DNA from: an uncultured Bacteroidota bacterium
Lineage (GTDB): Bacteria; Bacteroidota; Bacteroidia; Bacteroidales; P3
Length of the DNA stretch: 51,118 nt
Direction of reading: 5' to 3'
Assembly: GCA_902774395.1 (NCBI GenBank)
Contig: CACYIK010000020.1
Coordinates: 1 to 51,118, forward strand
The translations under genes were made by a program, and so were the position numbers. The notes beneath the pieces were generated by a model, which saw nothing but the letters and a program-made list of their open reading frames with translations, did not search any database and was not told the DNA's origin. Below are positions 1-7,626 of the stretch, one piece after another. Numbering within the stretch: position 1 is the first letter of the stretch; the number at the start of each line of letters is the position of its first letter.

Positions 1-143
1 TTAATCGCTGCAAGTTTCTCTTCCAAACTTAATCTGTGCTTCATGTGAACCTTTAAGTTGTGTCCAACTTTCAGGGTTCACTTCAGCACCTGTCCCATCC
101 GGTTTACCCCTTCGGTTTTATGTGCTGGTCGGGTCAATTATTA
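1..143 (-). pseudogene. Degenerate 3' tail with a repeated segment
   Basis: The minus strand has an open frame ending at a TAA at the very edge of the window. It reads roughly GTGAEVNPESWTQLKGSHEAQ and is closed upstream by a stop near position 118, with no convincing start codon. It could be the remnant C-terminus of a larger protein. Bases 101-140 are nearly identical to 1388-1427, which lies directly after the stop codon of the paralogous gene at 1421-2008. The segment therefore looks like leftover DNA from a tandem duplication. No function can be assigned. Confidence 0.3.
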
Positions 144-173
144 TTTTGATCTCAGGTTTCTTAATCCAGAATA

Positions 174-731
174 TCATTGTATATATTTTGCATATTTTGT
201 CATAGCATCATGATAGCGCTGATACTGTAATGTATCTTTCATGCTTTCTGACAATTCTCCGCTATATATTTCCTCAAGAGTATACGCTGCAGTAAACTTT
301 CCCATATGAGAAGAGTCAATAGACGGGTCTGATTCAATTATCTTCGAGAAATGTTCTACAAAATGAAGAAGTGACTTGTCAGCTGGAATCTTCCCTTCAC
401 GCATCTCCTGCAGGATGAACGTTGAACAATTAAGCCCCGCCATGGCATTGTTATCCCTGATGGCAAAAATATAGCAATACAATATGTAGTCTCTGGAAGA
501 CAACCACTTTAGATTTTGATTACAATTCATGTATGCGCTGTCACTTCCGCTCAATACCATAACATCCATTTCATTGAGTACATCTTTCCCTTTGTTGACC
601 TGTTGAATAGAATCAACCAAATCGACATTTCTCTGCCAATATTTTTGCCATTGAAATATCGAATAGCAAGATAACCCTATTGTACCGACTAATAACAAGG
701 CATAAATTACTTTAATATTTGGGGTTTTCAT
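174..731 (-). CDS. Hypothetical membrane-anchored protein, paralogue of 1421-2008
   Basis: This 185-residue protein begins with a hydrophobic segment (residues about 8-27, around YALLLVGTIGL) that should act as a signal anchor; the rest is probably extracytoplasmic. I do not recognise the family. Its C-terminal half aligns by eye with the protein at 1421-2008: a YxxFI-type helix, then a segment resembling VIEFLE...SKPD, then an L-EIY-G motif. The two genes therefore appear to be diverged duplicates. It lies 36 bases downstream of the small secreted protein at 768-1244 on the same strand, so co-transcription is likely. An immunity-like role beside a decayed toxin is conceivable, but nothing here proves it. 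Confidence 0.6.
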   Translation of the reverse strand: MKTPNIKVIYALLLVGTIGLSCYSIFQWQKYWQRNVDLVDSIQQVNKGKDVLNEMDVMVLSGSDSAYMNCNQNLKWLSSRDYILYCYIFAIRDNNAMAGLNCSTFILQEMREGKIPADKSLLHFVEHFSKIIESDPSIDSSHMGKFTAAYTLEEIYSGELSESMKDTLQYQRYHDAMTKYAKYIQ

Positions 732-767
732 GATGAATTCTTTTTATGGTAGAGCTAATGATTCCAT

Positions 768-1244
768 CTATTCTTTTCGCCAATATTTTGCAAAAATCTG
801 CCGGATAAAACTATATAATTCCGCATAAGCAAACGGGAAGTATGCCACAGAGTTATGAATATAAGTTTCTTCCTTTACATCGCCGCCACTAAAGGCAACA
901 ACAGTCATACCATCGCCGTAACCATGAATGATTGCAGACGTGTCATAGATGGGAGGATTATCAAGAATTATTTTTATTCGACTGAATAAATGATCAATCG
1001 TATCATGACTATGAGTTTGATATATCAGTACATTTTCAGAAAGACGAAGAGGTGTGTGCTCCGTTTTGAACAAAGAGAGGGTGTGTCTGTCTGACATAAG
1101 GTGAATCTCCAACGGTCCCTCTCCCAATGAAGTGAAAGTGACATGTATACTGTCTATTGACTGAGCCATGCAATTGTTTCTTAGCCCAAAGCCTCCCCAT
1201 GGTAAAATGACTAAAAGGACTACTATTAATAGTTTATTATTCAT
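768..1244 (-). CDS. Hypothetical secreted protein
   Basis: The gene encodes 158 residues. A hydrophobic stretch at residues 5-20 (LLIVVLLVILPWGGFG) followed by a small-residue region ending near CMAQS indicates an export signal. The mature part contains no motif I recognise. It sits between two paralogous hypothetical genes on the same strand and probably shares their transcript. A short plus-strand frame that begins exactly at its start codon is not credible as a gene. Confidence 0.5.
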   Translation of the reverse strand: MNNKLLIVVLLVILPWGGFGLRNNCMAQSIDSIHVTFTSLGEGPLEIHLMSDRHTLSLFKTEHTPLRLSENVLIYQTHSHDTIDHLFSRIKIILDNPPIYDTSAIIHGYGDGMTVVAFSGGDVKEETYIHNSVAYFPFAYAELYSFIRQIFAKYWRKE

Positions 1245-1316
1245 TGGAAAAAGAAATTAAACATTGTTTCCTCCCATTTTTTAAATTCACGAATCCAATT
1301 GGGATAGGGGACTTGT

Positions 1317-1430
1317 ACCTGTCCCATCTCCTTATGGGGTGTTTCCCCGATAAAAACGAAGGGGGTAAACCCGCATGGTTTTCGTGCGGTTTACCCCTTT
1401 GGTTTTATGTGCTGGATGGCTCAATTAGTT
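1317..1430. repeat. Second copy of the 40-bp downstream repeat
   Basis: Bases 1388-1427 nearly match bases 101-140 (shared words GGTTTACCCC and GGTTTTATGTGCTGG). A second short match (ACCTGTCCCATC) lies further out. The copy here carries about 60 extra bases, including complementary arms around GGGGTAAACCCGCATGG and GCGGTTTACCCC that can form a hairpin. It directly follows the stop codon of the gene at 1421-2008 on the minus strand. It marks the end of a duplicated unit. Confidence 0.55.
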
Positions 1431-2008
1431 GGTGCTTTCTTTTTTGGTTGAATAGATTTGATAATAGAATCTGACAATTGACTATAATAATTGAATTTTT
1501 CCATGTCTGGAAGGATACCATATAATCCTTCTTTGTAGATTTCTCTTAGTTTGCGTGCCGCCGAGAAGGATAGGACATCTGGTTTCGACTTTGCTGCCAT
1601 CTCTAAAAATTCTATGACTTTTGCTCCCAAGGTGGAGTCAACACTTATTTTCATAAAATCGATTTGCTGTGTAAAGTCAAATGCCGCAAGTGTATCCCGA
1701 TATACTTCGGCCATGATAAAGGCATACATCAACCTTTCTCGTTGCATGTCGCAGGATTTTTGCTCATCATAGTCGGAATGCATCCAATATTCACGGTACT
1801 TTCGATATTCTAGATGATCTCCTTTGATGATGTCATAATCCCATTTGGGAATACACATAGAGTCATCGTTGGATGTGCCGTATCGCATATCGCTTTTTAC
1901 CTTCACGGATACTGGAGTTTCGAAGTCAATAACCTGTTGCGCCGAGCTGCAAGTGGCGATTGCTAACAAAATGGACGTTAGCAATAAACAAAGATGATGC
2001 TGTTTCAT
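1421..2008 (-). CDS. Hypothetical secreted protein, paralogue of 174-731
   Basis: I chose the ATG at 2006-2008 because it places a clean signal peptide (MKQHHLCLLLTSILLAIATC, then SSAQQ) at the N-terminus. An upstream in-frame ATG at 2041 would add 11 charged residues inside a terminator stem. The product has 195 residues. The cysteine near residue 20 could be lipidated, or the signal could be cut after SSA. The mature part is helix-rich and charged, with no motif I recognise. Its C-terminal half resembles the protein at 174-731, which suggests local duplication. Confidence 0.55.
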   Translation of the reverse strand: MKQHHLCLLLTSILLAIATCSSAQQVIDFETPVSVKVKSDMRYGTSNDDSMCIPKWDYDIIKGDHLEYRKYREYWMHSDYDEQKSCDMQRERLMYAFIMAEVYRDTLAAFDFTQQIDFMKISVDSTLGAKVIEFLEMAAKSKPDVLSFSAARKLREIYKEGLYGILPDMEKFNYYSQLSDSIIKSIQPKKKAPTN

Positions 2009-2026
2009 GTTGCTGGTCATATAAAT

Positions 2027-2067
2027 ATAACGCCTATACATGGATTTGTAGTATGTATAGGCGTTAT
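2027..2067 (-). terminator. Perfect 15-bp hairpin between minus-strand genes
   Basis: The arms 2027-2041 (ATAACGCCTATACAT) and 2053-2067 are perfect reverse complements separated by an 11-base loop. It lies between the end of the lipoprotein gene at 2102 and the start of the gene at 2008. It most likely terminates the lipoprotein transcript, although the T-run is clearer on the plus strand (GTTTTT) than on the minus strand. Confidence 0.6.
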
Positions 2068-2101
2068 GTTTTTGTCAGGTGCTAGGCAATATTATTTTTG
2101 T

Positions 2102-2521
2102 TTATTCACTCCGTTCCATGATGTAGCGGAAGTCCCAGTCGATGCTAGTGCTATACGGTGCCAGCACCAGCTTGTCATTGGTGAGCTCTTTCACCACGAA
2201 TACTCGTCCGCCAAAACAACCGGCATCGCCTTTAATCTCCAGCAACTGCTTCCCTTCTTTCTCCGAGAGAGTATAGCTATACCACACTGCCACGCAGTCT
2301 ATCCGGGAGTCGGATATCCACACCTTGTCGTCTGTGAACTCCATGCAGAGACGACCTTCCGGGAGGTACTCCTGGCCTCCGATGGTGATTTCGTACGATT
2401 GGGCCGTACTGGTCCATTTGCCGATAAAGGCTTCGCTGTCATAGTTGTCTTTGCCGCAGGCGGCGAACATTGTTGCGCCCAATACGAGGGCGGCGAGGGT
2501 TTTGATGGTTTTGTGTAACAT
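2102..2521 (-). CDS. Lipocalin-like lipoprotein
   Basis: This 139-residue protein has a lipoprotein signal (hydrophobic LAALVLGATMFAAC with the lipid cysteine at about residue 22). The mature sequence starts near EAFIGKWTST and continues as alternating strands with a GKW motif at the first strand, as in the small lipocalin-like lipoproteins common in Bacteroidales. It should be anchored in the outer membrane or facing the periplasm. The ligand is unknown. Upstream on its strand lies the tandem hairpin array at 2550-2860, so its promoter is not obvious. Confidence 0.6.
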   Translation of the reverse strand: MLHKTIKTLAALVLGATMFAACGKDNYDSEAFIGKWTSTAQSYEITIGGQEYLPEGRLCMEFTDDKVWISDSRIDCVAVWYSYTLSEKEGKQLLEIKGDAGCFGGRVFVVKELTNDKLVLAPYSTSIDWDFRYIMERSE

Positions 2522-2549
2522 TGTTTTGTTTTTTTAAGGTTTTTGTTTT

Positions 2550-2860
2550 CCAGACTTTCGTCTGGGGTTATTGATGGCGCGTCTCTCCGAGGGCCCCCAG
2601 ACTGGCATCTGGGGTTATCGAGAAGAAGTCTCTCCGAGACTTTGTCTTCCGGTGCCCCCAGACTTGCATCTGGGGTTATTGATGACGCGTCTCTCCGAGA
2701 CCCCCCAGACTTGCATCTGGGGTTATCGAGAAGAAGTCTCTCCGAGACTTTGTTTTCCGATGCCCCAGACTGGCATCTGGGGTTATTGATGGCGCGTCTC
2801 TCCGAGGGCCCCCAGACTTGCATCTGGGGTTATCGAAAACACGTCTCTCCGAGACTTTAT
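2550..2860. repeat. Tandem hairpin-repeat array, about three 108-bp dimers
   Basis: Six units begin with CCAGAC at 2550, 2597, 2658, 2705, 2765 and 2812. Spacing alternates between 47 and 60-61 bases, so the real period is a 107-108-bp dimer present about three times. Each unit has two small inverted repeats: CCAGA...TCTGG around a 6-base core, and in the longer units AGTCTC-TCC-GAGACT. The two unit types differ in their linker (TTGATGGCGCGTC against TCGAGAAGAAGTC). The array lies between two minus-strand genes. It resembles REP-type extragenic arrays, but I do not recognise the sequence. Confidence 0.85.
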
Positions 2861-2867
2861 TGTATTA

Positions 2868-2962
2868 TGTTATCATTATCATTGTCATTATCATTTGGCT
2901 TTAACTTCTTTAACTTCTTAACTTCTTTAACTACTTATTTTCTTAGCTTCTCTAACTACTTA
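2868..2962. repeat. Low-complexity tandem words (ATTATC and TTAACTTCT)
   Basis: Bases about 2868-2895 are imperfect copies of a six-base word (ATTATC). Bases 2900-2962 are degenerate copies of a nine-base word (TTAACTTCT). Together with the hairpin array this fills the 480-base spacer between the gene ending at 3003 and the gene starting at 2521. No promoter or gene is visible in it. Confidence 0.7.
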
Positions 2963-3002
2963 GTGGTCATCAGCCGCAGTTCCTCGGGGATGAGGTTTGG
3001 GG

Positions 3003-5309
3003 TTATTGTTGTTCGGATTGCAGCCAGTGCTGCAGGGTCTTGCATTCTTGCAGGAAGGTGTCACGGCTCACGACGGTGTGTTTGTACTTGCGATAGAGTT
3101 GTTGCAGGGTGGTGTTGACAGCCGCCATGTCCTCGAGGGTCAGGCGGTAGGGGGCGGCATGGTAGATGGCGATGGACTCGTCCTGCGACTCCACGCTGTG
3201 GATGTCGGCGAGAGGCAAATGTTTTTCGGCCATCTCCATCGTCGCCTTATAGTATTCCAGCTGCTCCTCGTAGCCCCGTCCGCGGCTTTTGAGGTATTGC
3301 AGTTTGATGTACTCATTCAGGCTTTCGCCGAGGGCGTAGTCGCGATATTCGAAGAAGATGCCGTCGCCCCACCATTGGTGCGCCACCTCGTGGGGGATCC
3401 ACGAGAAGTCGGGTATCATCGTGTAAACATCATAGAAATAATGTCCGAGGATTATCATATCGCGCAGCGACTGGCACATCACAAACTGCGGGTCGCCAAT
3501 CTCCACGATGTTCATGGGCTTTGACGACAGGGGATCGCCGAAGAAGGAGCTGTAGAAATTGTAGGAGTCGATGAATTCGTTGTAATAGGCGTCGGGGTAC
3601 TGTGTGGTGTCGCTTGCCAGGCGGTAGAAATGGAAGGGACGCGTGGGTGTGTCGAACTCTTTGCAAGCGTATTGGTCCTTCGGCAAGAGGACGAGGTGGA
3701 TGTCGAAGGAGGGTGTTGTTTCGCTCCCGCCGATGATATAGTAGTCGTCGGCCTTGATGTGCACCTGTGCCGTCAGCAGCTCTCCATTTTTATGTGGATA
3801 CCAGTCGCCCTCGCGGCGCAGCACGATGGCACCATCGGCCGTGCGGTAGTCGGCAAGCGGCAGGGAGTAGGTGGTGTCGACCTTGATGGGTTGTCCCGAA
3901 GAGGTTGTGTCGGGGATGAGATAAAACCCCGACACCTGCAGCGTGTCGCCCTCGATGCGGAGGTTGAGGTTGTATTGTCTGTGGTCGACAAGCAACTGTT
4001 GCAGTTCCTCGGGGGTGAAGCTGCGGAAGAGGTATTTGTAGCCGATTTCCAGCGGGATATCAGGCAGCACTCCGCGTGGGCCGTTGGTGCCGAAGTAGCG
4101 GTTCTGTTTGTCGGAGCAGTAGAACGTCAGACCGGAGTTGGGCAGTTTGCGCTGGTTGAGACGGATGTAGGTGGTGGTGAGGCCGCCGGTCTCCTCGCCG
4201 ATGAGGGTTCCGAGGCGGTATTGCTTGACGAGGTTGACCATGACAATGGAGGCGGAGTAGGTGAAATGCGACTGGATAAAGTACAACCGTCCGCTATATT
4301 GCGGCTCCTCAGGCTGGAAAGTCTTGATGTAGCGGTCTTCGACAAGCTCTGCGGTGCCGTTGTAGGTGGTAGCAAAGTCGAACAGCACCGCCGAATCGGG
4401 CATCGCCGCGATGTGTTGCAAGAATCGGTAGCAGAACATGTCGTTGCCGCCTTGGTTCTGCGAGAGGTCGACAAAGAGGTGTCGGATGCCGAGGAGGTTG
4501 ACGGAATCGATGAAGGCACTCACCTCCGTGTCGAACTGCTCCAGTCGCTCGTCGGGACGGCATTTGTTGAGTTCCAGCAGCGCGATGCCTTGCTGGGGGA
4601 AAATATAGAAGTGCCACGGAATGTCTCGTTGGCCCACTCCACCGATATTGCTCTTGTCGCCGATATCCACAAGCCAGTGGTAGAGTGTCCGTCTGTCAAG
4701 TGTGACACGTTGCTCTCCTGTAGCGCTGCGATAGCGTATCTCCATCTCACGGCTGCAGCCGTAGAATGCCCTATAATACCAGTGCAGATACTGCAGGCCC
4801 AAGCTGTTGGTGAGAGCCTCACTCTCATGGCTGACATAGGGCAACATATTATTTATAATCTCCGTTGACGGATGTCCCTCAAACGCAACAATCTCGGCTC
4901 CCCGCAGGCTGTCGGGCATACCCTCGTAGTCGCTGAAGAAAAGCTTCCCTTCTCGGTACTGGACCACGCTGTATGGCGGGAAAGCCATCACGCTCATAGT
5001 GATTTGCTTCGACGGCGGCAACTCCGGCCAGCCCAACATCGTGTGTCCGTCGAAGTACTGGTTCCACCGGGCGATGATGCGCCAGAAGTCGAGCTGCGTC
5101 ATCGGGTGGTCGAGCTGCGCCAGCGTCTGTTGCTTCAGCTCGTTGTAGCGCTCCTCGCCGAGCGACCACGTCGGGTTCGGGTGGACGCGCTCGTACTGCT
5201 CCATCATATAAGCAAAATCCTCCCGCATCTGTGCCGCAGTGAGTGTGTCCTGCGCCGAAGCAATGCTCATCAATAACACGAGGAATAGCAATGTGATTGT
5301 TTTCTTCAT
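3003..5309 (-). CDS. Secreted S41-family protease with M1-like C-terminal domain
   Basis: I chose the ATG at 5307-5309, which gives a signal peptide (MKKTITLLFLVLLMSIASAQ) and a 768-residue product. Residues about 25-440 look like a tail-specific (S41) protease. They include an N-terminal helical segment, a strand-rich core, a nucleophile region TYSAS (Ser352 or Ser354) and a downstream GEETGG. The C-terminal part (about 480-768) carries HEVAHQWWG at 640-648 and GESLNEY about 18 residues later. This is the zinc HExxH plus glutamate pattern of M1 aminopeptidases, with a spacing one residue short of the usual HExxH-x18-E. One polypeptide therefore appears to carry both a serine and a metallo-peptidase fold. 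It follows the beta-barrel gene at 5361 by 51 bases. Confidence 0.75.
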   Translation of the reverse strand: MKKTITLLFLVLLMSIASAQDTLTAAQMREDFAYMMEQYERVHPNPTWSLGEERYNELKQQTLAQLDHPMTQLDFWRIIARWNQYFDGHTMLGWPELPPSKQITMSVMAFPPYSVVQYREGKLFFSDYEGMPDSLRGAEIVAFEGHPSTEIINNMLPYVSHESEALTNSLGLQYLHWYYRAFYGCSREMEIRYRSATGEQRVTLDRRTLYHWLVDIGDKSNIGGVGQRDIPWHFYIFPQQGIALLELNKCRPDERLEQFDTEVSAFIDSVNLLGIRHLFVDLSQNQGGNDMFCYRFLQHIAAMPDSAVLFDFATTYNGTAELVEDRYIKTFQPEEPQYSGRLYFIQSHFTYSASIVMVNLVKQYRLGTLIGEETGGLTTTYIRLNQRKLPNSGLTFYCSDKQNRYFGTNGPRGVLPDIPLEIGYKYLFRSFTPEELQQLLVDHRQYNLNLRIEGDTLQVSGFYLIPDTTSSGQPIKVDTTYSLPLADYRTADGAIVLRREGDWYPHKNGELLTAQVHIKADDYYIIGGSETTPSFDIHLVLLPKDQYACKEFDTPTRPFHFYRLASDTTQYPDAYYNEFIDSYNFYSSFFGDPLSSKPMNIVEIGDPQFVMCQSLRDMIILGHYFYDVYTMIPDFSWIPHEVAHQWWGDGIFFEYRDYALGESLNEYIKLQYLKSRGRGYEEQLEYYKATMEMAEKHLPLADIHSVESQDESIAIYHAAPYRLTLEDMAAVNTTLQQLYRKYKHTVVSRDTFLQECKTLQHWLQSEQQ

Positions 5310-5360
5310 GCTTTTATTTCCTTTCGTATCTATCTTGCTGACGGCAGTCAAAATGATGGT

Positions 5361-6035
5361 TTAAAAACGATATTTCCAGCCAAGGGTGAGTGTGGCGGGC
5401 AGGAAGTTCAGGTCGTCCACCTCGGTGTCAAGACCGGTGATGTGGGCTTTGCCAACCTGTCCGACGCTGATGATATACTGAACATACAGACCGATGTCTC
5501 TCCCGTTCTTCCCATGCCAGAAATTGATGGTCAGCGGCACTGCGAAATTCGCTGTGGAGAACGAATTGACGTAGTCGGTACCGCCGCGCGAGCTGGATAG
5601 GAAGATGTCGCTGATGCAGACGCCAAAGCCCGCCGTGGGTTCGAGGGTGTAGTTCTTGCCGAGGTCGAAACGGTAGCCGAGGTCGATGTGGTAAAGATTG
5701 TCTTGCTTTTTGACGAGCTGGTTCTTTACAGAGAAGATATTGTTAGCCATTCCGTTGAGGTGCATGCCGAGTGTGAATCGGCGGTACTCCATGCCGAGAC
5801 CAACGCCGATTTGCGCTGCCGCGCTGTAGGCGCTGCGGTAGTCGAGCGTTGGGTGATAGGTCTGCATGTGGTCGGTAAATCCATTGCTTCCGTCGAGGAA
5901 GCTTATACCGAGGTTGAATTCAATCCAAGGATTAATCTTCTGTCTCACTGTCTCGTTTTCTTGGGCTGAGGCTGTTCCGACTAGCATCGCGCCCAGGATT
6001 AGTACAGTGAGGGATTTGGTGATGTTGTGTGTCAT
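5361..6035 (-). CDS. Outer-membrane beta-barrel protein
   Basis: The 224-residue product has a signal peptide (hydrophobic LTVLILGAMLVGTASA, then QEN). The mature part has alternating aromatic/hydrophobic strands and the typical C-terminal barrel strand ending WKYRF. It should form a small 8-10-stranded barrel in the outer membrane. The ligand is unknown. The secreted protease gene follows closely downstream on the same strand, suggesting a two-gene unit. Confidence 0.7.
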   Translation of the reverse strand: MTHNITKSLTVLILGAMLVGTASAQENETVRQKINPWIEFNLGISFLDGSNGFTDHMQTYHPTLDYRSAYSAAAQIGVGLGMEYRRFTLGMHLNGMANNIFSVKNQLVKKQDNLYHIDLGYRFDLGKNYTLEPTAGFGVCISDIFLSSSRGGTDYVNSFSTANFAVPLTINFWHGKNGRDIGLYVQYIISVGQVGKAHITGLDTEVDDLNFLPATLTLGWKYRF

Positions 6036-6086
6036 ATTGAATGTGTTTTTGATGATGGAAGATTACCGTGAAAAGAGGTCTGTTTG

Positions 6087-6374
6087 CTATGGCAGGCGGA
6101 CGGCGCGGATGGTGAAGCCGCAGCAGCGGAAGAAGTTGTCGCTAATTTCTTTTCCGTTCTCCGAGAAGGCAAAAAGGTATGGGCCGAACGATACGTCGGG
6201 GACGAGTGATGATGACCAGTAGTAGCCGGTGTTATCGTAGCAGTGTGGCTTGCATTCGGCGGCGGGCAGGAAAATTGCGTTGCCTTCATGGTTTTGATGT
6301 GATTGTTGTTGGTCTTGATTTTGTTGTTTCATCCGGTCTGTTTTACCGCGCATAGGTGAGTAGAACACTTCCAA
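6087..6374 (-). pseudogene. Truncated FISUMP (Fibrobacter major paralogous domain) remnant
   Basis: The open frame has 95 codons. Its C-terminal 65 residues match the end of the Fibrobacter-succinogenes-type major paralogous domain: NAIFLPAAE, GYYWSSS, then a hydrophobic strand and RCCGFTIRAVR at the end. Full domains are usually well over 150 residues and follow a lipoprotein signal. Here the domain begins abruptly after a glutamine-rich low-complexity stretch (MKQQNQDQQQSHQNHE). It is most likely the 3' end of a gene that has lost its front part. Confidence 0.6.
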
Positions 6375-6388
6375 GTGTTCTTCTTCAG

Positions 6389-7039
6389 CTAGGGGTTGTT
6401 TCTATACAATCCGCCCATATCGACAGTGCCGAATTCTATATACCACAGCCGTTTGTCGCCAGGAGTGAACACAGGGGTGATGTTGTTACCGTATTTCTTG
6501 TCGATAGTGTCGCAAGGGACCCCCAGCGCATAATATAGTCCATCCGTCATATAGTGTGCATCGAACGACATTCGTTCTTCGTCGGGCAATGTACTGCTGC
6601 TTCCGTCGGCAAAGACAAACTGATCCAGATAGGCGTAGAAGTCGTCGCAGACGGTGTTGCTGTCAATGGTTAACGGCTTTCCATCGCCGATTTGGAGGGT
6701 TAGTTTGGCTGCTGATTTGCGGAAATCTACAAAAGCGAGCTGGACGCTGTCGCCTTTGCGGAAATAACTGATGCCGGAGTAGTACATCATAGGGATAGAT
6801 GCGTTGGTGTTATTGCACTTTGCAATACATCCACTGTCGGAATATTGTTCGGGTTCCCCCATCTTGGCAATCAGTTCATCGTAGGTCCCCATTACAATTA
6901 TTTCATCTGACGAAAAGTCGGCGATGGAGAGGTAGCCTTTGTGACCGTTCTCGTTCTGTTGCCTGCTTTTGCAGGCGGTCATAGCGGCAAGGGCTACCAT
7001 CGCTGCGCATAGCATCAGGGTTTTGATTTTGCTGTACAT
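6389..7039 (-). CDS. Hypothetical lipoprotein
   Basis: The 216-residue product starts with a lipoprotein signal (LMLCAAMVALAAMTAC, lipid cysteine near residue 23). The mature domain begins near GYLSIADFSSDEI, followed by a stretch (YDELIAKMGEPEQYSDSGC) resembling the start of small periplasmic adaptor-like folds. I do not recognise a catalytic motif. It is 10 bases downstream of the lipoprotein gene at 7050-7532, so they are probably co-transcribed. Confidence 0.6.
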   Translation of the reverse strand: MYSKIKTLMLCAAMVALAAMTACKSRQQNENGHKGYLSIADFSSDEIIVMGTYDELIAKMGEPEQYSDSGCIAKCNNTNASIPMMYYSGISYFRKGDSVQLAFVDFRKSAAKLTLQIGDGKPLTIDSNTVCDDFYAYLDQFVFADGSSSTLPDEERMSFDAHYMTDGLYYALGVPCDTIDKKYGNNITPVFTPGDKRLWYIEFGTVDMGGLYRNNP

Positions 7040-7049
7040 GATAATGTTT

Positions 7050-7532
7050 TTAGTAAACTTTAGTATTTATTAAAAGTGGGAAATAGCCGACGGAATGTGC
7101 AATGATGTTCTCCGCCTCACCAATGGAAACCTTGAAAGAGAACTTGCCATCGAAGTCGGTAACATCTTTCTCTTTGTTGATGACATAGGTGCTACCGTCT
7201 TTGGTGACGGTGAAAAAGAATACGTAGGGCATCAACTCCTCTGTTTCTGAATCAAATACCTCGCCTTGCAACAAGACACTGTCGTTTGTTGCCATTTCAG
7301 CCTTGATTGAAATGCCAATAGGGATAACACCCAACTCAAAACCACCGACAAAGACGCTGTCCTTATAGCTATATTGCAAGGTTTCCCATGAGACCTCCAC
7401 CTCGTGGGGGACATAAGCGAGGTCGACAACAGTAAAAGGCATTCCACACACTGCAGTCGGCTTTGCGCTTTTGCAGGCGGTTATGATGGCGAAAACGAAA
7501 AGTGTCGCGCAAAGCACTAATGCTTTCTTCAT
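7050..7532 (-). CDS. Lipoprotein with carboxypeptidase-regulatory-like fold
   Basis: The product has 160 residues with a lipoprotein signal (LCATLFVFAIITAC, cysteine near residue 20). Its second half reads LLQGEVFDSET followed by DVTDFDGKFSFKVSIGEAENIIAHSVGY. This is the DxDGxFxF and xxxxGY pattern of the CarboxypepD_reg-like beta-sandwich common in Bacteroidota surface proteins. It should be an outer-membrane or periplasmic lipoprotein. It appears to be the first gene of a two-lipoprotein unit with 6389-7039. Confidence 0.6.
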   Translation of the reverse strand: MKKALVLCATLFVFAIITACKSAKPTAVCGMPFTVVDLAYVPHEVEVSWETLQYSYKDSVFVGGFELGVIPIGISIKAEMATNDSVLLQGEVFDSETEELMPYVFFFTVTKDGSTYVINKEKDVTDFDGKFSFKVSIGEAENIIAHSVGYFPLLINTKVY

Positions 7533-7626
7533 GGTTTTAGTTATTAAGAGTTTTCACTAAAAGTAACGTCGCAATGCGGTTTTTATTACTTGAAGGGCGG
7601 TGAAAAATGACGTTTTCGTGTTATTA

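Noticed and set aside
1244..1474. 76-codon plus-strand frame starting at the start codon of the 768-1244 gene
   Set aside because: It runs across the duplicated repeat and has no domain or promoter.
2550..2860. Possible CRISPR array
   Set aside because: Units alternate in length and the linkers are themselves repeated; there are no unique spacers and no cas genes.
2299..3118. Open frames on both strands across the hairpin array, giving repetitive peptides
   Set aside because: The repeat period lets several frames stay open by chance; the peptides are only translated hairpins.
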